Assembly (NCBI RefSeq): GCF_049472135.1
Contig: NZ_JBMOVV010000007.1
Coordinates: 62,001 to 126,000, forward strand
DNA length: 64,000 nt
Direction of reading: 5' to 3'
DNA from: Arcobacter_B sp049472135
Lineage (GTDB): Bacteria > Campylobacterota > Campylobacteria > Campylobacterales > Arcobacteraceae
Position numbers and translations under genes: made by a program. The notes below the pieces were generated by a model that saw only the letters and a program-made list of their open reading frames with translations, did no database searches and was not told where the DNA came from. Positions 45,888-52,475 of this stretch are shown here, one piece after another; the stretch's first letter is position 1; each line of letters opens with the position of its first letter.

Positions 45888-47476
45888 TATTTACTCTTTT
45901 TAAATAAAGATGAAAAAAAGCTTTGTGAAGATTTTTTATCTTCACCTTTATAAAACTCTTTTTTCTTTAAAATATCTTCAAGTTTTTCTATAAATATTGA
46001 GTCTTTTTCAGTACTACTTGCCAACTCACAATAGTTCCAACATTTACCTAAAGTTTTATAATCATTAGGTATTTTATAATCATCAAATTGGATTTTATCT
46101 CCACTTGTCATATTTAAGATTGAAGTTACATCATTTACTGAAATAGCATTTTGAGAATCATATCTATTTACAATAAATGATATTTTTTCTTTAAGTCCTG
46201 CTCTTTTCATTAAAGAATAGAAAGTTTTAACTTTTGAGATATGAGGAAGATTCATTTCTGTTAGAAGCCAAATCTCATTTACAATATCATAAATTGTAGT
46301 TTTTAAATTTGAGGCATCTGCTAAACCTAAATCAATAATAATAAAATTAAAATAATCACTTGAACTTGAGATATACTCTAAAAGCTTACTTATAAAAACA
46401 TCTTTTTCTATATACTCTTTATCAATATGTTTTTGAATTCCTGTTATACAGTAGAAATTTTCTCTAATTTTACATAATCCATTTTGTAAGTTATTTTCTA
46501 AATGAAATTCACTAGTATTGATTAAATCAACTATAGTCTTATTTGGTAATGGGTTTTTTTGCAAAAATAGATTACTTACAGCTTTTGTAGTTGCTAAATC
46601 AATATATAAAATATTTTTTTCTGGAAGATTTTGAGATAATAAATCAGACATGTTCATACCAATTGTAGTAGTTCCAATACCACCAGTAATCCCACTTAAA
46701 GCAATGATTTTATTTCCATATTTATTTTTATTTAAAAGATTATTTCTTGTATCTAAGATTATTTCTTTAATAGACTCAGCTTTAAACTCATTTATTGAAA
46801 TATAATTTTGAATACCAAGTTTTCCACAATACATTGATATTTTATGGTCATTTGGCCCTATTACAATAATAAGTTCATTTAAAGCTTTGATAACAGATTC
46901 ATGTTTTTTTATATTTCTTTCATCATCTATTAAATAAACTATAATATGTTTTGTTTCTTTATCTTTGATTGATGAAATATGTTTTTCAATAGAACTATCA
47001 ACAACAACATCAACATTAAATAATCCTTCAAGACCACCTTTTAGGTTTTGAGCTAACATATCTAATGTATCATCATGAAATAAATATATATTAAAAGAAA
47101 CATCAGAACCTAAAAGTTTCTTCTCTAACTCTTTTTGTTTGTCAAGATATTTAATTAATTTTTTAAGGATTTTCTTTATAACAGATGAAGATTTAACTCT
47201 TTTATTTATACTTACATAACCATATACAAGCTTATCTTTTCTTAGAATAATTTTATATTTATGAGTGTCATTTTTTGCTTTTTCAAGTCTTTGCCCATCA
47301 TTATCAATAGTAAATTGATGAAAAAAGTTATTATATTCATACTCATATTTATAATATGAAATCTCATCTAAGTTTGTAAGATCAGCAAATAATTCAAGTG
47401 CTTCTTCAATTTGAGTATCAAGAATAGCATACTCTTTATTGGATTCTAGTTTGTCTTTAAAATCATCTAATGTCAT
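45887..47476 (-). CDS. tadZ: Tad pilus localisation protein TadZ/CpaE
   Basis: A 529-residue protein: N-terminal region of about 140 residues, a degenerate receiver-like domain (about 145-250), and a MinD/ParA-like ATPase domain starting near 257. The nucleotide loop reads SGITGGIGTTTIG: the lysines of the classical deviant Walker A are replaced by threonine, as in other atypical TadZ proteins. TadZ marks the polar site for the pilus. It overlaps tadA by 1 base. Confidence 0.85.
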   Translation of the reverse strand: MTLDDFKDKLESNKEYAILDTQIEEALELFADLTNLDEISYYKYEYEYNNFFHQFTIDNDGQRLEKAKNDTHKYKIILRKDKLVYGYVSINKRVKSSSVIKKILKKLIKYLDKQKELEKKLLGSDVSFNIYLFHDDTLDMLAQNLKGGLEGLFNVDVVVDSSIEKHISSIKDKETKHIIVYLIDDERNIKKHESVIKALNELIIVIGPNDHKISMYCGKLGIQNYISINEFKAESIKEIILDTRNNLLNKNKYGNKIIALSGITGGIGTTTIGMNMSDLLSQNLPEKNILYIDLATTKAVSNLFLQKNPLPNKTIVDLINTSEFHLENNLQNGLCKIRENFYCITGIQKHIDKEYIEKDVFISKLLEYISSSSDYFNFIIIDLGLADASNLKTTIYDIVNEIWLLTEMNLPHISKVKTFYSLMKRAGLKEKISFIVNRYDSQNAISVNDVTSILNMTSGDKIQFDDYKIPNDYKTLGKCWNYCELASSTEKDSIFIEKLEDILKKKEFYKGEDKKSSQSFFSSLFKKSK

Positions 47477-47511
47477 CGTATCTTCCTAATCTTTCAAACT
47501 TTAATATATTT

Positions 47512-47940
47512 TTATATAAATATATTAAAATAAGTCAATATCTCTACTATTATAACAGAAATAAACATAACTGGCACCATAGCAGCTACTCTTCTTCCTT
47601 TTATTTTTTGCATAAATAATAAAACAATGGTTTGTAAAACACCTGTAACTATTAAAAAAACAGCAAAAGGTTTAACTCCTAAAAAAAGAGCAACAACCAT
47701 CATATATTTTATATCCCCACCACCTAATATCATTTGCCTATTAAGTAGCATAACAATAATAAAAAAGAAAAGAACCATTAAAGATAAAACAATAGAACTT
47801 ATATATATTTTCGATTCCAAAGTACCAAATATTAAAAGCATTGCTGACATTGTAATAAGAATGTTATTGGGTACTAAAAATTTTTTAAAATCAGTATAAG
47901 ATAAAAAAGCGGAAAATATATAAAAGATTATTGTAAACAC
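47512..47940 (-). CDS. tadV: Prepilin peptidase TadV/CpaA
   Basis: A 142-residue aspartic peptidase of the A24 family with about five membrane helices. SYTDFKKFLVPN near residue 14-25 carries the first catalytic aspartate and GGGDIKYMM near 73-81 the second (GxGD motif). It lacks the methyltransferase domain of PilD, as usual for TadV. It cleaves the Flp-type pilins and lies 48 bases after the pilin gene. Confidence 0.9.
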   Translation of the reverse strand: MFTIIFYIFSAFLSYTDFKKFLVPNNILITMSAMLLIFGTLESKIYISSIVLSLMVLFFFIIVMLLNRQMILGGGDIKYMMVVALFLGVKPFAVFLIVTGVLQTIVLLFMQKIKGRRVAAMVPVMFISVIIVEILTYFNIFI

Positions 47941-47988
47941 AAGTATTTCTAATAAAAAGTAAAAGAGTAAACTCTTTTACTTTTCAAA

Positions 47989-48183
47989 TTACTCTGAAGT
48001 TGAACCAGTTACTTCAGTAATTTTATTAGTAGCTGCAGTTTCTACTTTAGTTTTTTCTCCATCAACCCAAGTATTTAAACCAACAACAGCTCCAACACCT
48101 ACAATTACTAACAATAAAGTTACAAGAATTTTATCCATTGCACCTTTTTCACTTTTTAATCTTCTTTTTAAGAAATCTAACAT
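47989..48183 (-). CDS. Flp-type pilin (atypical processing motif)
   Basis: A 64-residue protein: basic leader (MLDFLKRRLKSEKG), then AMDKI and a strong hydrophobic helix (about residues 19-38), then a short hydrophilic tail. Size, position at the head of the Tad operon and its own riboswitch-bearing leader identify it as the pilus subunit. The canonical G/xxxxEY of Flp pilins is absent: cleavage after Gly14 would leave Ala-Met-Asp-Lys-Ile. AAGGAG precedes the ATG. Confidence 0.78.
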   Translation of the reverse strand: MLDFLKRRLKSEKGAMDKILVTLLLVIVGVGAVVGLNTWVDGEKTKVETAATNKITEVTGSTSE

Positions 48184-48268
48184 TTCGTTCTCCTTGTTTG
48201 ATAAGTATTAAAATTATTTATGTTGAGTTTTACTGTAGTTGCAATATTAATTAATAATAAAAAAGAAT

Positions 48269-48336
48269 GCAACCCGGCTATCTTCAACAAGACCCGTGGC
48301 TTTCCGTCCCTACCTCACGATAAGTTTGGCTATCAC
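48269..48336 (-). promoter_or_regulatory. c-di-GMP-I (GEMM-I) riboswitch aptamer in the leader of the Tad pilus operon
   Basis: Read on the minus strand from 48336. CCAAA is followed by a hairpin CUUAUC-GUGA-GGUAGG (48324-48309) with a GNRA tetraloop, then GACGGAAAGCC (48308-48298), then ACGGGUC with an inner stem GUCUU/AAGAU, and finally UAGCCGGGUUGC. By hand this aligns without gaps to the Vibrio Vc2 aptamer through the first hairpin and joining strand, including the GNRA loop, the GAC-G-x-AAAGCC joint and the GxGGGUU end. The positions equivalent to Vc2 G20 and C92 appear to be G and C, favouring c-di-GMP over cGAMP. A U-run follows the aptamer, 80 bases before the flp start. Confidence 0.88.
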
Positions 48337-48372
48337 TAATATGTCGTTATTGTAATTGTTACACATATATTC

Positions 48373-48387
48373 TTAAGTATTACTTAA
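48373..48387. repeat. Inverted repeat between flp promoter and riboswitch
   Basis: TTAAGTA-T-TACTTAA, a perfect 7-bp inverted repeat with one central base, about 20-35 bases downstream of the candidate -10 at 48415-48420 and upstream of the aptamer. It could be a repressor site. Confidence 0.4.
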
Positions 48388-48414
48388 AAGTACTATAAAT
48401 GTATCATTTACAAG

Positions 48415-48420
48415 ATTATA
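48415..48420 (-). promoter_or_regulatory. Candidate -10 element (TATAAT) of the flp/Tad operon
   Basis: TATAAT on the minus strand would start a leader of about 225 bases that contains the whole aptamer. AT-rich surroundings make this one of several possible sites. Confidence 0.45.
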
Positions 48421-48524
48421 AATAATTTCCATAACTTTATTATTTATTACTGTTAAAATTATTGTATGTTAGTTTCATTTAGAAGAATAAATAGTATTTA
48501 AAGCCCCTACAAACTCTTTTTTGA

Positions 48525-48530
48525 TATAAT
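48525..48530 (+). promoter_or_regulatory. -10 element (TATAAT) of the gatC promoter
   Basis: TATAAT in the context TTTTTTGATATAAT, 31 bases before the gatC ATG; the downstream ArsC-like gene would be on this transcript. Confidence 0.6.
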
Positions 48531-48560
48531 CACTTTTATATATAACCAATAAGGAAAACT

Positions 48561-48851
48561 ATGACAGTAGATGATAAACTAATTGAGAAATTATCAAGAC
48601 TTTCTAGTTTAGAGATTGATGAGTCAAGAAAAGAGAACTTAAAATCTGAACTAGCTGATATTATCAACTTCGTTGAGAACTTAAATGAGATTGATGTATC
48701 AAAGATTGAAGCGACATTCAATACAGTTGAAGGTGGAACTCCTTTAAGAGAAGATGTTGCAAAACAAGATTTAGAGTTATCAAATCATATTTTAGAAAAT
48801 GCTCCAAAATCTGAAGATGGATACTTTGTAGTTCCAAAGATTATTGAGTAA
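48561..48851 (+). CDS. gatC: Asp/Glu-tRNA(Asn/Gln) amidotransferase subunit C
   Basis: A 96-residue GatC, the belt subunit that stabilises GatA in the amidotransferase making Gln-tRNA and Asn-tRNA. VDDKLIEKLSRLSSLEIDE at the start, INFVENLNEIDVS in the middle and LREDVA...ENAPKSEDGYFVVPKIIE at the end are the family pattern. The ArsC-like selenoprotein gene follows after 17 bases. Confidence 0.95.
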   Translation: MTVDDKLIEKLSRLSSLEIDESRKENLKSELADIINFVENLNEIDVSKIEATFNTVEGGTPLREDVAKQDLELSNHILENAPKSEDGYFVVPKIIE

Positions 48852-48868
48852 TAAATAAAAGGAAAACA

Positions 48869-49210
48869 ATGTTTAAGGTTTATGGAATAAAAACCTGAAA
48901 CTCTGTTAGAAAAGCCTTAAGGTTTTTTAAGGACAACAATATAGAAGTAGAGTTTATTGATACAAAAAAAGAGACTCCTACTTCAACTTCTATCGAGTTT
49001 TGGATTGAAAAAGCAGGAATTGATTTAGTTTTTAATAGTAGAGGAACTAAATATAGAAGTTTAAAATTAAAAGAGCTTAATCTTGATGAACAAGGTAAGT
49101 TTGAGTGGCTATGCAAAGAGCCAATGCTTTTAAAAAGACCAATAGTTGAAATGAGTGACGATGTAGTTGTTGGTTTCAATGAAGAAGAATATAATCAAAA
49201 GTTTTTATAG
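48869..49210 (+). CDS. ArsC/Spx/YffB-family reductase-like protein with in-frame TGA (probable selenocysteine) at the active site
   Basis: A 113-codon gene read from ATG 48869 (AAGGAAA ribosome-binding site) to TAG 49208-49210 if TGA at 48896-48898 (codon 10) is translated. The protein begins MFKVYGIKT-[TGA]-NSVRKA and aligns along its whole length with the thioredoxin-fold ArsC/YffB family, where codon 10 is the catalytic cysteine (YGIKNC in E. coli YffB); FNSRGTKYR and LLKRPIVE are further family marks. A SECIS-like hairpin follows the TGA. Selenocysteine is the best reading; a nonsense mutation is the alternative. Probable role: thiol/selenol reductase. Confidence 0.82.
48899..48932 (+). 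promoter_or_regulatory. Bacterial SECIS-like hairpin after the in-frame TGA
   Basis: CCTTAA (48915-48920) and TTAAGG (48927-48932) form a perfect 6-bp stem with the loop GGTTTT, which starts 22 bases after the TGA. Distance to the loop and a G in the first loop positions agree with the published bacterial SECIS rules; GGU also opens the E. coli fdhF loop. Confidence 0.68.
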
Positions 49211-49220
49211 TAAAAAACTA

Positions 49221-49257
49221 AAAAAGGGGAAGAAGTTTAACTTCTTCCCCTTTTTTT
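49221..49257. terminator. Bidirectional terminator between the selenoprotein gene and DAHP synthase
   Basis: AAAAAGGGGAAGAAG (49221-49235) pairs perfectly with CTTCTTCCCCTTTTT around TTTAA and ends in seven T residues; the A-run arm serves the opposite strand. Confidence 0.88.
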
Positions 49258-49273
49258 ATTTAAGATATATTGA

Positions 49274-50638
49274 TTAAACAATAATATCTTTTCTTGCTTC
49301 TTTTAGTGTATCAGCAATCATAAATGCCAACTCTAAAGCTTGGTCTGCATTTAGTCTTGGATCACACTGAGTATGATATCTACTTGCTAATCCTTCTTTA
49401 GTAATAGCAGAACTTGCACTTCCTGTACACTCTGTTACATTTTGTCCAGTCATTTCTAAGTGAATACCACCTGCATATGTACCTTCTGCTTTATGAATTT
49501 GGAAGAACTTTCTAACTTCACTTAAAATAGCTTCAAAATCTCTTGTTTTGTAACCATTATCAGTTTTGATAGTATTTCCATGCATTGGGTCTGATGACCA
49601 TAATACATTTTTACCCTCTTTTTTAACTCTTGCAAGTAATTTAGGGAAATGGTCTTCTATTTTATTTGCACCCATTCTAACAATTAGGTTTAATCTTCCA
49701 GCTTCATTTTCTGGGTTTAAAGTATCAATTAATTGAATAAGTTCATCTTCTCTCATAGTAGGACCAACTTTACATCCAATTGGGTTTTTAATACCTTTAA
49801 AGTACTCAATATGAGCATCTTTTAAATCTCTTGTTCTATCACCAATCCATAACATATGAGCAGCACAGTTGAACCAATCACCAGTGATTGAATCTTTTCT
49901 AGTTAATGCTTCCTCATAGTTAAGTAATAATGCTTCATGTGAAGTATATAATGTAGTTTCACTTAATTGTGCAGTATTTGCACTTGTAATTCCACATGAT
50001 TTCATAAAGTTTAATGCTTCAGAAATTCTATTTGAAACATCTTGATATCTTTCATCTAATTCATGGTCTTTTAAGAACCCTAGGTTCCATAAATGAACTT
50101 GATTTAAATCAGCCATACCACCTCTAGAGAATGCTCTTAAAAGGTTCATAGTTGCTGCACTTTGATTGTAAGCTTTTAATAATTTTTTAGCTTTTGGATT
50201 TCTAGCTTTCTCTGTAAATGCCATATCATTTACAATATCCCCTCTATATGAAGGTAGAGAAACTCCATCAATCTCTTCGAAATCTGCACTTCTTGGTTTT
50301 GCAAATTGACCAGCAACTCGTCCAACTTTTACAACAGGACATCCACCAGAGAAAGTTAAAACTACTGCCATTTGCATCATTACTTTAAATAAATCTTTAA
50401 TATTGTTTGCATCAAATGCAGCAAATGATTCAGCACAATCTCCCCCTTGTAAAAGGAAAGCTTTTCCATTTACAACATCAGCTAACTTATTTTTTAGACT
50501 TAACGCTTCACCAGCAAAAATTAAAGGTGGATATGAACCTAGTTCATTCTCAACTTTTTTTAATTTTTCTAAGTCATTATATGTTGGTTGTTGTTTGATT
50601 GGAAAATCTCTCCAACTACTTGGATTCCAATTTTTCAT
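49274..50638 (-). CDS. Class II 3-deoxy-7-phosphoheptulonate (DAHP) synthase
   Basis: A 454-residue class II (plant/AroH-II type) DAHP synthase, the entry enzyme of the shikimate pathway, condensing phosphoenolpyruvate with erythrose 4-phosphate. WNPSSWRDFPIKQQPTY at the N terminus, LLQGGDCAESF near residue 81-91, GRVAGQFAKPRS near 125-136 and WSSDPMHGNT near 341-350 are signatures. Campylobacterota use this class. Erythrose 4-phosphate comes from the pentose phosphate route, to which the neighbouring transaldolase belongs. Confidence 0.95.
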   Translation of the reverse strand: MKNWNPSSWRDFPIKQQPTYNDLEKLKKVENELGSYPPLIFAGEALSLKNKLADVVNGKAFLLQGGDCAESFAAFDANNIKDLFKVMMQMAVVLTFSGGCPVVKVGRVAGQFAKPRSADFEEIDGVSLPSYRGDIVNDMAFTEKARNPKAKKLLKAYNQSAATMNLLRAFSRGGMADLNQVHLWNLGFLKDHELDERYQDVSNRISEALNFMKSCGITSANTAQLSETTLYTSHEALLLNYEEALTRKDSITGDWFNCAAHMLWIGDRTRDLKDAHIEYFKGIKNPIGCKVGPTMREDELIQLIDTLNPENEAGRLNLIVRMGANKIEDHFPKLLARVKKEGKNVLWSSDPMHGNTIKTDNGYKTRDFEAILSEVRKFFQIHKAEGTYAGGIHLEMTGQNVTECTGSASSAITKEGLASRYHTQCDPRLNADQALELAFMIADTLKEARKDIIV

Positions 50639-50745
50639 TTCTTTGCCTTTATTTTTTATTTAATAATTAATGATTCTATCTAAAATATACTTAATAAGAT
50701 AAGTTGTTATTGTTACTATTCTGTAACTATTTAAGGGGTTTTTAG

Positions 50746-50779
50746 GATAAAAAGACATATTAGAAACTCTAATATGTCT
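50746..50779 (-). terminator. Terminator of the serB-tal operon
   Basis: AGACATATTAGA (50753-50764) pairs perfectly over 12 bp with TCTAATATGTCT (50768-50779) around AAC; on the minus strand TTTTT follows. Confidence 0.85.
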
Positions 50780-50785
50780 GTAAGA

Positions 50786-51778
50786 TTAAGATACTAATTT
50801 AGATAGTAACTCTTTAAATGATACTTTAAATGCATCAAGTCCTTCAACTAAAAGTTTTTCATAGATGTCATTCATATTAACACCTTTTGACTCTAATAAC
50901 TCAAAGTACTCATCACACTCTTTTTCAGTCATGATATCTGATTGCTCTTTTGAACCAACTTGTACCCAATCTTCAATAGTTGCTAAAGGAGCAGTATTTA
51001 CAGAGTTTGGATAGATTAAGTTATCTACATAATATGAAGGTGCTAAATCATCACCTTTTACACCAGTACTTGCAAAAAGAGTTCTGATGTTTTTATTTTC
51101 AAATTTGTTAACTTCATGGTAACATTTTGTTGCATTAACAATTCCAAGTTTAGAAGTTTCTAAACCTTTTTGCATAAAATCACCATCACATAATCTATCA
51201 AATCTTGAAACAAATACAGAAATAACTGCTTTTATATCTTTATTTGATTCTTTAATTCCCTCATCTAAAGCTTGTGCACATTTAACAGCTTGGTCAACTG
51301 AGAAAATAAGTGTTGCATTTACATGAATACCTCTTGATGTTAACTCTCTCATTGCAATGTATCCAGCTTGTGTAGCAGGAACTTTAATCATCACATTATC
51401 AGCACCAATAGAGTTATGTAATCTAACACCCTCTTCTATAGTACCTTGAGCATCATCGCAAAGTGTTGGGTCAACTTCAATAGAAATAAATCCATCATCT
51501 GCATCATTTTTATGTAATTCATCAAGTAAACAAGCAGCTCTTTTAATATCAGTTAGAGCTAACTCTTCATAGATTGTTTTTGCATTATTTGCTTGTAACA
51601 TATCAAGTTGTTGTTTGTATGCCACAGAGTTAGTAATAGATGATGCAAAAATCGCTGGATTTGAAGTAGCACCTTGTATTACCTCATCTTTGATAATCTC
51701 TTGAAATCTATTTTCTAAGAAATCTCTTTCAATAAAATCACACCATAAAGAGTAGTTAATATCTTCTTTTAAACTCAT
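50786..51778 (-). CDS. tal: Transaldolase
   Basis: A 330-residue transaldolase of the pentose phosphate pathway. GATSNPAIFASSI near residues 34-46, the Schiff-base lysine in NVMIKVPATQAG near 138, and HVNATLIFS near 158-166 are characteristic. It follows serB by 11 bases in the same direction and ends at a strong terminator. It shares the supply of erythrose 4-phosphate with the adjacent DAHP synthase. Confidence 0.95.
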   Translation of the reverse strand: MSLKEDINYSLWCDFIERDFLENRFQEIIKDEVIQGATSNPAIFASSITNSVAYKQQLDMLQANNAKTIYEELALTDIKRAACLLDELHKNDADDGFISIEVDPTLCDDAQGTIEEGVRLHNSIGADNVMIKVPATQAGYIAMRELTSRGIHVNATLIFSVDQAVKCAQALDEGIKESNKDIKAVISVFVSRFDRLCDGDFMQKGLETSKLGIVNATKCYHEVNKFENKNIRTLFASTGVKGDDLAPSYYVDNLIYPNSVNTAPLATIEDWVQVGSKEQSDIMTEKECDEYFELLESKGVNMNDIYEKLLVEGLDAFKVSFKELLSKLVS

Positions 51779-51789
51779 GTTTATTTCCC

Positions 51790-52410
51790 TTATAAATTAT
51801 CTAAGATTTTTGTTAAATCTTTTGTGTCAACAATAATATTAGCTTCTTTCTTTAATACTTCTTTAGCACAAAATGCAACTCTAGTATCAGCATGAGCAAA
51901 CATTGATAAGTCATTTGCTCCATCTCCACAAACTAAAGTATCAGCTTTTGAAACACCTAAAATATTTTGTAATCTTTGAATCATATCACCTTTTGAATAT
52001 CCAAACATCATGTCTCCACCAACAAGTCCTGTTAAGATACCATCTCTTTCATGTAATACATTTGAGAAATCAGCATCAAGTCCAAGTTTATCTTTTGCAG
52101 GAGATGTTCCTATTCTAAATCCACCTGAGAAACATACAACTTTATATCCCATTTTTTTAAGTTCAGGAATAATCTCATATGCACCTGGCATTAATGGTAA
52201 GTCTTTACAAATCTCTACAGCTTTTGCATACTCTAAACCTTCAAGTAAAGATACTCTTTCAATTAAAGATTCAAAAAAGTCTAACTCTCCAGCCATTGCT
52301 TTTTCAGTGATTCCTGCAACTTTTTCCTCTAATCCTAAAGGTTTTGCAAGAAAGTCAATTGTTTCTCCATCCATAAGTGTTGAATCAAAATCAAATACAG
52401 CTAATTTCAT
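51790..52410 (-). CDS. serB: Phosphoserine phosphatase SerB
   Basis: A 206-residue HAD-superfamily phosphatase for the last step of serine synthesis. FDFDSTLMDGET (nucleophile Asp7, Asp9) is motif I, CFSGGFRIG near residue 93-101 motif II, and VCGDGANDLSMF near 162-173 motif III. It lacks the N-terminal ACT domain of longer homologues. It heads an operon with transaldolase and is divergent from ruvX. Confidence 0.92.
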   Translation of the reverse strand: MKLAVFDFDSTLMDGETIDFLAKPLGLEEKVAGITEKAMAGELDFFESLIERVSLLEGLEYAKAVEICKDLPLMPGAYEIIPELKKMGYKVVCFSGGFRIGTSPAKDKLGLDADFSNVLHERDGILTGLVGGDMMFGYSKGDMIQRLQNILGVSKADTLVCGDGANDLSMFAHADTRVAFCAKEVLKKEANIIVDTKDLTKILDNL

Positions 52411-52475
52411 TAATTTTCCCTAGTTTTATTCTTTAAAGGTTATAATAATATCTAAAATTAACTAAAGGAAACTGA

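Larger units (their letters stand above)
48184..48560. other. 377-base intergenic region between flp and gatC
   Basis: This is the only gene-free stretch over 300 bases. It holds, from right to left, the gatC promoter (TATAAT 48525-48530), a minus-strand promoter candidate (48415-48420), a 7-bp inverted repeat (48373-48387), the c-di-GMP-I-like aptamer (48269-48336) and the flp ribosome-binding site. Nothing codes for protein. Confidence 0.8.

Noticed and set aside
48262..48336. The conserved leader RNA as a different riboswitch class (cobalamin, glycine, TPP)
   Set aside because: Its hairpin with GNRA loop, the GACGGAAAGCC joint and CCGGGUUGC end match GEMM-I and none of the others.
48896..48898. 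TGA read as a simple nonsense mutation making a pseudogene
   Set aside because: The only lesion sits exactly at the redox cysteine, the rest is well kept, and a SECIS-like hairpin follows. It stays the main alternative, but is less likely.
48880..49179. A 99-residue minus-strand open frame opposite the ArsC-like gene
   Set aside because: It has no recognisable protein pattern and lies antisense to a full-length family member that is read through one TGA; it is a shadow.
50403..50663. Plus-strand open frames over the 5' end of DAHP synthase
   Set aside because: They are mirror frames of a well-conserved gene on the minus strand.
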